Assembly: GCF_016545825.1 (NCBI RefSeq) | Contig: NC_052615.1 | Location: 33,567,516-33,631,515, forward strand | Origin: Eucalyptus grandis | Lineage: Eukaryota > Streptophyta > Magnoliopsida > Myrtales > Myrtaceae | Direction of reading: 5' to 3' | Length of the DNA: 64,000 nt | Shown: positions 11,287-23,207 of the stretch, in pieces | Layout of the letters: each line of letters begins with the position of its first letter | Numbering within the stretch: position 1 is the first letter of the stretch | Position numbers and translations under genes: made by a program | Notes under the pieces: generated by a model | Databases searched by the model: none | What the model saw: the letters and a program-made list of their open reading frames with translations, nothing else | What the model was told of the DNA's origin: nothing

Positions 11287-13960
11287 CTGCCCCTCTTTGA
11301 ATGTAGCATCGAAGATGTTGCATCCAAAGACAAAAGACACCTAATTTATTTCAATGGTAGAGGGACCCTGAGTGCACAAGCACGTATCAGGTCGACAAAA
11401 AGGACTCATAATTATGGATGTGCGTCTTGTCGATAAAAGGAAGACTCCGGGATACAAAAACTCTCCGGGTCATAAGAAGAGCATGAAGACTCTGGGATAT
11501 AAAACTCTCCGAGTCATGGGAAGAGAGACTTCGGGCTACAAAGCTCTCCGGGCTACAAAAGCTCTCTGGGCTACAAAGCACACCATGTCATAAGAAGAAG
11601 GACTTCGGGCTACAAAGCTCTCCGGGCTACAAAAGCTCTCCGGGCTACAAAGCTCACCGTGTCATAAGAAGAAGGACTCCGGGCTACAAAGCTCTCCGGG
11701 CTACAAAAGCTCTCCGGGCTACAAAGCTCACCGTGTCATAGGAAGAAGGACTCCGGGCTACAAAGCTCACCGGGCTACAAAAGCTCACCGTGTAACAACG
11801 GGTTTCGACCAAGTTGAAAATACATGGTTTGAGGAAAACCCATGAACCTTTGGGATGACTTGGTTTAAGGTTAACCATACCTTTGGGTTTTAGGGATGCG
11901 CCCGCTAACTCCTTGAAACTACATGGCTTCACTGAAGAATCCTGTCAAACTCAACTTGAGCAAATGTCATTAGGGACGTCATCAAGAGACATATTGGCAA
12001 TATCGTAGCATTAATTGAACAAGCTAATCAAGCTAAGTCCGACTGTTTTGAAAAAAAACATTTGATTTCAATCGGCATCATGTGGCGCAAAATTGTCATA
12101 TTGCTTGTGGACATATCATTAATCATCAAATTCTCTAGGAGTCAAGTTCTTATCAAGACGATCACGATTTGTGAACAAGGCTTATTAAGCATGTCAAACT
12201 AGAGCTTCTTAGTCGAAAGGGCTTCTCACGCACTTTCGATAAAATGGCTGCTTGATCCCATCCGTTCATGTGGGAGATAACTGGTTGCTGAGGGTACCTC
12301 ACATAACCCAGATCAAAGGCTTTCAAAAACATTCGCGATGAGCATAGTATGATCGATCAAAAAGGTCTTTTGAAAAAGCCGCAATATAGGCTCGTTTAGG
12401 ACTTACGCAAAGGAATTATTGCTTTGAGGCCAATAGAGGAACGTTTGTTGCTATCTTCGTCGGGTTTACAAGTCAAGAACTTGAAAGATAAGACAAGATA
12501 GGATTACTTCCACTTCTTCAAGCAATAGCTTCTTTGTGGCATTCTCATTTTCACTCGAACCATCCCAATCAGAAGAGACTTCGAAAGAGGGTTGTAATGT
12601 TGGCTTGGGAAAGGCTTGAAAGGCTTAAAATTCTCAAGGGGTTTTAAGAGTCGGTGATCATCATAGCATCGTGACCATGTCATTCGATCTTCGAAGGCAT
12701 TTGGCTTTTGAAACGCTGCACATCTCGAAAGCCCATTAACTAATCATTTCTACATGGGAGCTTTGCTCCTTTCTCTAATTTCCTTTGCCCTTTGCGATGA
12801 TGATTTTTTCTTTTTTCACCGGCACTTGGATTTTGATAATTTTTCTTTCACATAAGATACAACCTTTTGGCTCTTTTTCTTGACGGGCATTGGCCTTGCT
12901 TTTACCAGGCACACTGCTTTTTTCATGCCCCATAATTTGTCAAACTTTTGCTTTTTGAACTTTTGTAGCTCTTATGACTTTCGAGATGCTTTCCACATTT
13001 CCTTGTGATTGTCAATTATATTTGGTCAATTCTTATGCCTTGCCCCAGTGAAGGGAGATGATCACCGCTCGGGATTCAGAAATGAATAATCAGGCCCAAA
13101 TTGGTTAAAACAATGGATATCAATGTTTGGGTAGAGAAGGAAATGCTCTTCTTCACTTTAGGATGAGTCAAGCTCTAATGAGAATTCCTTTGAAGCTATC
13201 ACCAGAAGATTAATGCAAGTGAAAGTAATAGAATCTTTCTCAATCTTTCGTTCTACAACATGATCATAACCTCCTATGCTGCCCCAATGTAGGGTTGTTC
13301 TTGACAATGGTACTTTGAAGTATCATTTTTTTTTGGCCCAAAGTGATAACATGAGATTAGTGCAATGCTTGGGATTGATGAAGGAACGCCTTTATCATTT
13401 CGGTCTTTGTGCTCAATGCGAATGAATCATTCGTCCTAAGAGAAGGTCGATTTTCACTCAACTCTCGAAAGTGTCGGAGGATGTGTCGGAAATGGGCTTG
13501 CCTTTCTTCATCCTAAGTAATTCTTGTTTGGCATGGTTAACCTTTCACTCTTTTGCCCAAATAAGGTCATTTTTACGAGCCATTTTCTTGAGGGTCGCAA
13601 ACGTGAGGCGTACATAGTGACACCAAAGAATAGGTCATGTGAATCATGTCATGCATTTTTGTTTTTGTCCTTATTCTTTTGTTTGTTTGTTTTGCCCCCT
13701 TTTTATCGTCTCAACTTACCTCTCAAAGAGACATTCAACTTTGTTGTGCGAAGACTTGATGGATTCTTGAGTTGGTTCTTTCCCCTGCCATTTCCTCGTT
13801 AGACAGTAGGATGCCTGAAACACAAATAGATATGCGTGTATGCAACATATCCATGATGTCTACAATGCTATGCATGATGCTATGTGACTTGAATTGTGCA
13901 TGAAGTGGCCCCTCGGCCTTGATTTCATTCATGGAAAATACTTCTTGACTGCATCAGCGT
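11287..13960. other. Long 3' untranslated region of Ogre-like element
   Basis: About 2.6 kb between the integrase end and the 3' LTR with no credible coding sequence. At its left edge is a minus-strand polypurine tract (complement of CTGCCCCTCTTTG, about 11287-11299) that primes plus-strand synthesis. A tandem repeat array occupies 11436-11800. Ogre elements are known for long, hypervariable 3' UTRs. Confidence 0.7.
11436..11800. repeat. Tandem repeat array in Ogre 3' UTR
   Basis: Short units of 17-20 bp built on CTCCGGGCTACAAAGCT are arranged in a higher-order period of 74 bp. The marker TCATAAGAAGAAGGA recurs at 11588, 11662 and, slightly changed, 11736. Left of 11588 the units are more diverged. 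The array decays into unique sequence near 11800. Such arrays in Ogre 3' UTRs are a known source of plant satellite DNA. Confidence 0.85.
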
Positions 13961-14101
13961 TTACAGGTCTAGGCAATTCACTGCCATCCATTTCAACTAA
14001 AATCATGGCACCACCAGGAAGAATCTTCTTAATGACATATGGTCCTTCGTAGTTCGGGGTGAATTTGCCACGAGAATCTGGTATGATCGGAAGCACCTTC
14101 C

Positions 14102-15300
14102 TCAACACCGGGTCGTTGACTTCAAGTGTCTAGGACGCACCTTTCGGTTGAAGGCTTTTGCGACTCGTCTCTGATAGCACTGACCATGACACATAGCTTG
14201 CAATCTCTTCTCGTCGATCATGTTTAACTGCTCATGCCTCTGTTGCATCCACTTAGTCTCATCAAGCGTAGATTGAGAAAGGACCCTTAAAGAAGGGACT
14301 TCAACTTCAACAGGCAAGACTGCCTCCATCCCGTATACGAGTGAGAAGGAGTTGCCCCGTGGAGGTGCGGATAGAAGTTCGGTATGCCATTAGTGCGTAA
14401 GGGAGCCTATCGTGCCAATCACGATAATTTTCAGCGGTCTTTGATAAGATTTTCTTTATATTCTTGTTCGCCGCCTCCACTGCTCCATTCATCTGAGAAC
14501 GGTACGGTGACGAGTTCAAATGCTTAATTCGAAACTCACTGAACAAACCATCTACAACTTTGTTATTCAAATTAGTGCCGTTGTCGGTAATGATCGCCTC
14601 CGGCACCCCGTAACGAGCGATAATGTCACGACGAATGAACTTTGCCACATTCTTGGCAGTAACATTAACATAGGAGTTGGCCTCGATCCACTTGGTAAAA
14701 TAGTCTATCGCCACCAAAATAAATCGATGTCCATTTGAAGCCTTGGGATTAATGGGCCCGATCACGTCAATTCCCCACATTGAAAAGGGCCGGGGTTGAG
14801 ACATTTGGCGAAGTTCATTTGGAGGGCATTTATCCTATCTCCATAAATCTGCACCGGTGACACCGTCGTACGTGCTTGAATGCGCGGACTCCATGGTCAA
14901 CCAATAGTAACCAAGCCGCATGATCTTTCTCGCCAAGAAGTGTCTGTTCATATGGGGGCCGCACTCCCCTTCATGTATCTCTTTCATCAAACGGTCAGCT
15001 TCTTTAGCATCAACACACCTTAGCAATATTGAGTCGAAGGATCTTTTATAAAGGACATCTCCATTAGCGAAGAATCTTGATGCCAGCTTTATCAAATGTT
15101 TTCTGTCTGCCGCTTCACTTCCTTCGAGGAATTCACCCTTCTGCAGATACTTCAAGATGTCATGATACCAAGGTTGTCCGTCCAGTTCCTCTTCAACAGT
15201 CATGCAATAAGCCGGGTGCCTGACGATTTCAATTCTCAATGGTTCAATGTCCAAGCCTCCAGCTACTTGCAACATCGAAGACAAGGTAGCTAAGGCATCA
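14102..15300 (-). pseudogene. Ogre-like element integrase
   Basis: The zinc-binding region begins near 15100 with the His pair in EIHEGECGPHMNRH. The two following Cys positions are lost through substitution and a frame change near 14880-14830. The catalytic core keeps all three acidic blocks: WGIDVIGP (about 14780), IITDNGTNL (about 14590) and NGAVEAANKN (about 14490). The C-terminal part with YGMEAVLPVEVE-like sequence and the basic VRPRHLK-like end runs to about 14120. Frame breaks lie at about 14820 and 14330. Integrase downstream of RNase H is the gypsy gene order. Confidence 0.88.
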
Positions 15301-15660
15301 GCGAACTGATTTTGAGACCTTGGTAAGTATTCAAATGATATTTCTTGGAATTCTTTCGTCAACTCTCCAAGGAACTCATGATACGGGATCAATTTAGAAT
15401 CATGTGTTCGCCATTTGCCTTCAGTCTGTAAGATGATAAGGGTTGAATCACCATAAACTTACAGCTTCCGAATTTTCATATCAATGGCGGTTTGGAGGCC
15501 GAGAATGCATGCTTCGTATTCAGCGATGTTATTCGTACAAGGGAACGTCAATTTAGCAGCGACGGGGTAATGTTGTCCATCCGGGGAGATAAGAATTGCC
15601 CCAGTACCCGACCCGGCTAAGTTAACCGCACCATCAAAGTACATCATCCATTTGTCGGTT
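15301..15660 (-). pseudogene. Second (archaeal-type) RNase H domain of Ogre-like element
   Basis: It starts MMYFDGAVNLAGSG (catalytic Asp, about 15640), continues with NNIAEYEACILGL (catalytic Glu, about 15530) and VYGDS (Asp, about 15455), and ends in QNQFADALATL (about 15310). An in-frame TAA stop at about 15460 interrupts it where the family normally has a Gln codon, consistent with a C-to-T change. A second RNase H after the ordinary one is diagnostic of the Tat/Ogre group of plant gypsy elements. Confidence 0.85.
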
Positions 15661-16942
15661 GATACAAGTAAAATTCGCTCTTATCACTATTCCCATCGAT
15701 GCTTTGGACCTCTCGGAATTTTCTGCCAACATATCTCGCTATGGCTCGACCTTTAACGAACTTCTGTCCCAGGCTCTGAATGTCAAACTCAGAAATTAAG
15801 ATTTGCCACTTGGCCAACTTGCCAACCAATGCTGGCTTCTCTAGGAGATACCTGATAGGATCATTTTCAGTCACCAACAAGATTCGGTGATGAAGTGTGT
15901 ACCGCGCGGCACTGTGCAAGGCCCAAATTAAAGCCACACAAGTTCTCTCAACTTCCGTATAGTTCATCTCGAAACAGTGAATTTCTTGCTCAAGTAGTAT
16001 ATTGCGCATTCTCTCCCGTCGTTTGGTCTTTTAAGGCTAGCATAGCTCCCAATGACTCATAATGTATGGTTAAGTACAAAATCAAGGGAATTTTAGGGAG
16101 AGGGGGCACTAAGACTGGTGAATGAGTGAGATAATGTTTTATCTTCTCAAAGGCACCCTGACACTCGGCATTCCACTCAATCTTTGCATTCTTTTTCATG
16201 AGTTTGAAGAATGGTTTTGCCGTTTCAGACAACTGACAAATGAACCTCGCCACATAATTAAGTCGTCCCATCAAAGCTGCGAGACTTCTTTGACAAGATT
16301 TGGGGGTCGTAAATCGCAAATGGCTTTAACCTTCGATGGATCAATCTCTATGCCCCTACTACTAACCATGAATCCTAATAGTTTCCCAGATTTCGCTCCA
16401 AAAACGCATTTTGCGGGGTTGAGGCGCAACTTGAATTTCTGAAGACGTTCGAATAACCTTCGCAAGACTTTAACGTGATCTTCACCACGTCTCGATTTCG
16501 CAATCATGTCGTCAACGTATACTTCGATTTCCTTGTGCATCATGTCATGGAATAACGTGACCATGGCTCTCTGATATGTTGCCCCAGCATTTTTTAGACC
16601 GAAAGGCATCACTTTGTAGCAGAAAGTTCCCCAAGGAGTTATGAATGATGTTTTGCTCCTATCTTCCTCCTTCATATGGATTTGGTTATATCCAGAAAAA
16701 CCGTCCATGAAGGAGAATAACTCAAACCCCGCCGTACTGTCAACCAAGACATCGATATGTGGGAGCGGAAAGTCGTCTTTAGGACTTGCTCGATTCAAGT
16801 CGCGATAGTCAACACACACCCTGATTCGCCCATCTTTCTTCATTACGGGCACGATATTTGCTACCCAATCGGGATAACGAGTTACTTCGATAAAGTCTAC
16901 CTTCAATAGTTTCATCACTTCTTCTTCAATCTTTTTGGACAA
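15644..16942 (-). pseudogene. Ogre-like element reverse transcriptase and first RNase H
   Basis: The RT domain is open over more than 220 codons (16942-16271). Blocks in order: RVCVDYRDLNRASPKDDFPLP, FSFMDGFSGYNQIHM, MPFGLKNAGATYQRAM, and the catalytic VYVDDMIAKS (about 16500-16525). The thumb and connection follow (PAKCVFGAKSGKLLGF). RNase H (about 16100-15650) has PLILYLTIHYESLGAML, a CFEMNYTEVERTCVALIWA block and a DPIRYLLEKPAL block. The frame changes near 16300 and 16000. The upstream segment leading into RT (about 17080-16943) has a TAA stop and further damage. In a whole element this would be one polyprotein. Confidence 0.9.
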
Positions 16943-17318
16943 CTCGGCTTAGTTCTCCTAAGTCTTTGCTTCTTAGGCGGCACATTGGGATCCGTTGGTA
17001 AAGCATGTTCCACAATTTCAGATCCAATCCCGGCATGTCGGCATATGTCCGAGCGAACACATCTTGATACTCTTTCGAAGGTTAGTCATCCTTTCCGCTT
17101 CGACTCGAGAGACATGCCCCGATTTTTACTTCTTTGACACTCTCTGCATCGCCCAAATTTATGGTGATTGTTTGCTCTTCAGTCGACGGCTTCGATTCTT
17201 CGTGTCGATTCCATTCGTGCTCGACCCCCTTCCAATCATCATCGCCGATGTCATCGGAACCTGAGGGACCTTCTTCATGCACATCCGAGTCACATGCGTC
17301 CTTATCATGATTATGCAT

Positions 17319-17837
17319 AATGTAATGCCTGAGATGCGATAATGTGAGTTAGAGTAATGTTGACATCAAAGACAATGCATGCCATTTTCAAAAGTTTTCA
17401 AAGTATTTTGTAAAAATTTCAAGAACTCATCCTCATATCCTCGGATTTCCTTGTTCTTGCGGAACAGTCAAATAAGGGAGCATGTGGAGGCCTAGGCCTC
17501 AGCGACCATCATAGGGCTAGTTTGATGTGCTTCCACATGTCCTTAATAAAACATGTGTCTATTTTATTGAATGGGGAAAGATAAGGCCGTATTTTAACAC
17601 ACACCACCCTCGACCAACGGCTCAAGATCGAGGCTGATTATAGTTCACGTTACAAATGACAAAAACAGGAAATAAATAAAGAAAAACTACGAGATCCCGC
17701 GCAGGGGAGAAGACATAAAACGAAAGACTAGGCTAAACGAGAACCGCCCTACTTTGGAGGGATAGCCATGACTTCAGAGGACTCGGCTTCCTCGCACGCC
17801 AGGATGGTGCATATGACGTCCTCCTTAAATAGCTCGG
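17319..17837. other. Protease-RT gap of Ogre-like element (candidate intron)
   Basis: About 0.5 kb with no coding frame joining protease to RT on the minus strand. Ogre elements are known to remove an intron between protease and RT to make the pol polyprotein. I did not find a splice pair that convinces me, so this is position-based inference. Acidic coding-like sequence on the minus strand resumes at 17318 (MHNHDKDACDSDVHEEG). Confidence 0.4.
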
Positions 17838-18987
17838 TCACACCATGGATATCCTCCTCTTCCTCGAACAACATCCTTGGGGGTCCTGGAAACGTCTCCT
17901 CCAGCAACGGGGAAAACGGGCTTTGATAGCGCTCATCCTCTTCAGTATGGGCAACGCGTTCACTCTAGTCTTTATACCCATCTCGGCCCCCTCGGGCACC
18001 TCGGCCTCTATTCCTTCCACGACCTCCTTGGTTGTTATGGCCTCCCCACTTCTCGACATATCCCAAGCCTCTTCTTTTGAAGTTTTTACGAGCTTCGATG
18101 GGTTTTCGTACACCTTGACCGTGTGATCCAAGGCCCTCTCCAGGATTATACCCACTTGCTAGCATAATCTTTCCCGCAGCTATGGTTGGCTTAGACAATT
18201 CAGGAACCTTTGTGAAAGACCCTGCAAGCACGTGGACCATGGATACCAGCTCGAAGGTTTGAAAGCTGGATTCCTCGGTACACTCAGGCTCCACATATGG
18301 GATGGTCGTCTCGTGGTAGATCTTGAAGTCAGATTCTCCATGGACCGTGATAAGCCTGTTATCCACCACAAATCGTACCTTTTGATGGAGGCTAGAGGCA
18401 ACAGCGCCTGCCGTGTGGATCCATGGCCTCCCTAGCAGAAAATTAAAAGCGCTTGGTATATCTAACACTTGGAACACGATTTGGAAGAGTACGGGGCCAA
18501 TCAACAACTCAAGCTCAATTTCCCCTATCACTTCCTTCTTCATCCCGTCAAAGGCCCGCACAGTTGACTTGCCAGTACGGATTCTCCCAAGATCAATGCC
18601 TAGACGATGGAGGGTAGCCAACGGGCATATATTAAGTGCCGAACCATTATCGATCAACACTCTACAAACAAGAGTGCTCTCATGCTTCGCCGAGATGTGT
18701 AGTGCTTTGGTATGATTAGGACCATCGGGAGGGAGATCCTCATCCGTAAAGGAAATCTGGTCTTTCAGTAGAACTGCTCCGACAAACTCTTCCAATTGGA
18801 CTTCATCGATTGTTTCGGGTACGTGTACCTCATTGAGGACCTTCAACAAGATGTCCCCGTGCTTCTGGAGGATTTCAACAACTCTAGGAGGGAGATTTGG
18901 GCTGGCAACTTCCGCAGCTTGATCTACCACATTGAACTCGCTAGATTTTACTATGGCCAAGAATTGCTTCGCTTCCTCCTTAGTCAC
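17838..18987 (-). CDS. Ogre-like element aspartic protease with G-patch and Arg/Gly tail
   Basis: A 340-codon open frame (18987-17965), continued in another frame to about 17838. The protease active site is LIDNGSALNICPL (about 18665-18625), with FNFLLGRPWI (about 18455) as the second retropepsin block. A G-patch-like segment follows (ASGYNPGEGLGSHGQGVRKP, about 18150-18090), then Gly/Arg-rich residues (GRGRNRGRGARGG, about 18010). In this group the protease follows gag and is released from the polyprotein. A stop separates it from gag at about 19045. Confidence 0.85.
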
Positions 18988-19044
18988 GACCTTCTTTTCT
19001 ATTCCTTTATCGGGTGCATAACGGCCCGATCGTGTGATAAAGAT

Positions 19045-20939
19045 CTACCTCATTTGTTTGATAATCCCAAGGTACAGCTTTGGGATCGAATTTAGAGGAC
19101 TCTCCAACACTATTACTCCATCTTCCTCCCGTGGTGGCAATTCAATTGTGACTGGCGTTACATTCCCTCCCGTGACTTCGATTGCTGACATTTCCTCGAC
19201 TATAAGGTCAATCATCGTGGGTTCAGCGATTTCCATCTCGATATCGCCGGTAGTCTCCTCATTCGATAGTTCAATCACCATCGGAGTTATCATAGCTACC
19301 ATCCCTTCCTCGTACAAAGCCGGGGTCTTCGAAATTCCAGGCATAATCTTCTTCGCTCGAGATATACGAGCAATGTTGCAAAAAGATGAGTGGAATGATG
19401 ACGGGATTATCATGGATACGACATTCTCTTCCTCTTCTCCGCATCGAATTACCCCCATGGCTACCATTCTGCGGACGCGGTTCAGTTTCTCTTTCGGGGT
19501 GACATCCTGATGACCTCCATAGTATCCTGCCAACACTAAGGACTCATACAACTTGGAAGCATTCGCAACTAGAGGCTGTTGACTTGCCTGTGTCTCCTCA
19601 AAGATTGAGTTCACTCCCTCCGCATGGTCCGGTAGGGGGTTCTGTTGCACATTAGGCTGAGCTTCCTTAAATGTCAAAATGTTTTTGTCCAGTAACTGTT
19701 GGACTTTGTACCTTAGCACATTGCAACTATCTACATCATGCCCCATTTCTCCCATGTGGTACTCGCAGGTCTTGGTCACATCAAACCCGGCGAACCTCGT
19801 GGGGTTGTCCCTAGGTACTTCCTTCGCAACCATCCTCTTTTCAAGAAGCATAGGCAACAGCTTTGACAATGGTCGTGGCAGTGGGGAAAATTCCTTTCGA
19901 AAGGGTCTCTTGCCTTTGTCATATGCTCGTGATGAGCTCCCTTGAACGGCCATAGGTTTGTGCGCAGGTGCTGTGGGCGACTTAGGGTAAAATGACTCTT
20001 GCACGAGCGCTACCTCAACTGCAGCTTCCTTATCTTTTCTCACCTGGAATTTCTTCGTGCCTCCGGTGGATATCCTCCCTTCGATGAGTGCCCACTCAAC
20101 TCCTTCACCTACATCTACCAGCTGTGAAAAGGTTTGGCATCCCGAAAATACTAATCCTTGGAAGTATTCGGGGGGTAATGTCTTGAGGAATAGTTGCTTC
20201 ATCTCCCTCTCATTCAAAGCTGGCTTCACTTGTGAGGCCATGGTTCTCCACCTTTGCGCAAAAGCTTTAAATGACTCATTTCTTTTCTTCTCAACGCGGG
20301 TCAATTCTTCTCTCGTAAGGGCGAGCTCGGTATTAAACCGGTATTGCTGTAAGAACTCGTTGGTCAAATCTTCCCAACTAGTGAATTCTTCAATGTCCAG
20401 CGCAATGAACCACGTCAGGGCAATGCCTTCCAAGCTATCTTGAAACGTGTGTATGAGAAATGGCACGTTGTCAGCGTAGCGAGCCATTTTCCTCATGTAA
20501 TATCTGAGGTGGGTCTTGGGACATCCCGTTCCGTCATATTTTCTTGTGAACTCAGGCTCTTGGAAGTTCTCAGGGAAGTTAGTCTTGGTGTATAGAGACA
20601 GCCTATCAGCTCCTTTCAGCTCGTAACCTTGCAAGGCACACAGTCGCTCCTCCATCTTTGCCAAGCGTTTTTCACTCTCTTCGCTTAGACGGGGTGTTGG
20701 GTTTTCCTTTGGAGGAGGATCCAGATTGACGATAATTGGCGTGACGAAGGAGCCTTCCCAGTTTCTTTCCCAAGGGATCAGCAACGTGCGTGCCTTTTTG
20801 TTGACACCGGAGTGGATGTTCCCGTGACAGCTACGCAGGGGCTCCTTGAGCTTCGGCTTATTTCAAGCATCATTGTGGTGAGTTGGGCCAGCTGGTCCTC
20901 CATCTTGGCCATGCGTACGTTGGTGTCCTCGTTCTCCAT
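19045..20939 (-). CDS. Ogre-like element gag
   Basis: The open frame 20784-19045 (579 codons) holds a retrotransposon gag domain with KTHLRYYMRKMARYADN, FQDSLEGIALTWF, SWEDLTNEFLQQYRFN and ESFKAFAQRWR (about 20530-20240). A likely start ATG is at 20937-20939 (MENEDTNVRMAKMEDQLAQL), which lies in another frame, so a frameshift near 20800 breaks the N-terminus. A short Cys/His-type stretch (CEYHMGEMGHDVDSC, about 19770-19730) matches the position of the nucleocapsid zinc motif. The capsid-like product would package element RNA. The frame runs to a stop just before the protease. Confidence 0.85.
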
Positions 20940-21193
20940 TCTGACTTTCGCGCGCGTGCGAATTGGGGATCTCCGCTTGGCCGTGTCGACGATCGGTAAA
21001 AGATAATCGATCGGCTAGTACCTGAACAAGGATAGATAAGCATGTATAAGCATGGAGTAATGATTAGGCGGTCGGTCCATGACAAAGATCTAATCACCCA
21101 AATTTGCTCGTTAACGCGACTCGAGACAAATTCTTTAACATTGTAACATACGTGGGCATGGGCCCATTACATATCGCGCTTGACTCGATCTAA

Positions 21194-22409
21194 CTAGCGA
21201 GGACAGCTCCCGCTTGTGACCGCCCCACTAACTCGGGTCAACTTCGAGGCACGATCTTCGGCTTCTTCGAGCTTCCTTTTGAGGCGCTTGATCTCGGCTC
21301 GATGGGTGGTCTTTAATGGCACGTCAGAATCTTCGGGCGTAGGCTCTCTCGGGGATTTTATGCCTAAGGATGTATTCCATTGAGGCATAGTAAGTCTTCT
21401 CTTGCCCTTCCAACTCCTCTTCGGGCCATATCAGCTTCCGGGGATGGCACATATCCCACATCGACTTGACTAATGTAACGGAGTCTTCGTGATCTTGGCA
21501 TCCATCAGGAAAGTCTATCCTAAGCGGGTCTTCTTGAATCATCGGTGGAAGTTGTTGAACCTCTTGGAACTGACGGGCGACTCGGGTTGGGTAATACTCA
21601 GTGACTCCGGTAATTCCCAACAAAGGAACCGATCCAGTAAGCCCACACACGAACCGCGCTTCTCGAACTCGGAGCCATTTGGCGTGCCATTGGAAATCTT
21701 CGGGTCCAGGGTTGGTCATGAAAGCTAACCACTCAGAATAGTGATAGTCGGGGGCAAACGTCTTCCTATCTTTAAACTTCAGGATAGGGTGGCTAGAGTC
21801 AGAGATGTCGTTCACGGTCATTAGGCTACCAAACCCTTTAACGTGAGAGAAGAACCAAATTTGCAAGAGTTCAGGAGGAGCATGGAAAGTTTTGTTTTTG
21901 TTTTCTTTGAAACGAGCAAGGGAAAGAAAAGTTTCAGTCAGGACGGCGTTAACAAAGCTCTTTCCCATACATACCTCACGAACTACCCATGCCACGGAAG
22001 GGTTAATAGCGTTCCTACAACGTGGGAATAACACGAACCCGAAGAAAGCTAACAGAAAGATCCTATTCTTTTGAAAAGATGGGGCATTTTGAAAAAGCTC
22101 ATTTAGGAATGAAAATGGGCAAGTCTTGCGATTAGCTTTCAAAACTTTTCTCACGTCATCCTCCTTAACTCTAAGGAAATTGGATAAAGTCGATGCATGC
22201 TCAGTCCCTACAGGTGGGCCAATTAACTCCGACACCAAAGGCTTTCCCATGACGACACTGTATTCTTCTAGGGTTGGAGTGAGCTCGTGGTCACCGAATA
22301 TGAATGTGCAAGTCTCGGGACACCAAACATGTGCCAACGCTCGTACAACACCATAATGAGTTTCTATTTCTAAAAGGGAAGTAATCGTCCGACGTTGGAT
22401 CGAACCCAA
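21194..22409 (-). CDS. Ogre ORF1: plant-mobile-domain-like protein
   Basis: The main frame (22409-21324, about 361 codons) has LEIETHYGVVRALAHVWCPE, FGDHELTPTLEEYSVVMGKP, PVAWVVREV-like and WHAKWLRVREARF blocks. These are typical of the plant mobile domain (also called aminotransferase-like), which occurs in transposons and in host proteins descended from them. The frame opens without an ATG: an upstream ATG at 22413 is in another frame, so the true 5' end is probably disrupted. A coiled-coil segment (HRAEIKRLKRKLEEAEDRA, about 21300-21240) continues in a second frame. An extra ORF upstream of gag is a hallmark of Ogre elements. Its role is unknown. Confidence 0.8.
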
Positions 22410-23186
22410 TCATGGCCAGTCGAGTCTAGTCTATCCCACCATGTGCGGCTCGGCTTTCGAGGTAGCAATGATGTGAAGCTCGGGCATCCCCATCGTATAC
22501 TACTCACAAGCTACGATCAACCTAATTTGCCATGAACCAACCAAAAAAAGAAAGCGAATAAGTAAATTACGAAGGAGAGAATTTGAAAATCTTACCCTAC
22601 TCATTGAGTAGCAAAGCCAATGACATAGACATACGCATGGACAGTGGTTCAATTTCTTACTCTAAATGGCTCAAAATGGAGCCATGGGATCACCGGACTG
22701 AACCAGCAAGGTTGCGGCTAGGTCGGGTTACCCATGACTCCGGCTTCGTCAAATAACCGACCCGTGTCGCGCGGTTGCAGACCGGGGTGGGTACCTTCAA
22801 CGTGAAGAAAGAAATTTCGGGGTTAAGGTGGGCGACTCGTACTACGCGGTTGTAGTCGGAGTGGTATTCACCTTAACACCATCCTAGGTGATCCTATGCG
22901 GCCCAGGTCCGGCGGCAGGTTGTGTGTGCTATGGTGTAGTGCAATGCAGGAGACTCATGCATGACAATTTAAAAAAAAAAAAAAAACAATCAGCACTTCA
23001 AACATGAATAAACCATTCACTCTTATACCCCTACAAAACAAATGTTAGAAATCACCACCCCTTATAACTCCCATAAACAATTAACATTTGACATGTTATG
23101 GATGCACATACTATCTTTGCTGCCAAACAAAAATATTTTTGAACAAGATTAATTTTGGCCTAAGTCCTCTAAAGTTTAAAACCAAG
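22410..23186. other. 5' untranslated leader of Ogre-like element
   Basis: Non-coding DNA between ORF1 and the primer-binding site, including a short A-run (about 22971-22986). No gene or RNA structure is recognised. By position it would contain the packaging signal. Confidence 0.5.
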
Positions 23187-23204
23187 TCCCCAGCGGAGTC
23201 ACCA
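23187..23204 (-). promoter_or_regulatory. Primer-binding site of Ogre-like element
   Basis: The minus strand reads TGGTGACTCCGCTGGGGA, three bases inside the 5' LTR. It starts with TGG, as required for pairing to a tRNA 3' CCA end. I could not assign the tRNA with confidence. Confidence 0.7.
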
Positions 23205-23207
23205 AGC

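Noticed and set aside
11440..11800. Regular short repeats resembling a CRISPR array
   Set aside because: The repeats are contiguous and degenerate with no unique spacers, and they lie in a plant retrotransposon UTR. This is a tandem array.
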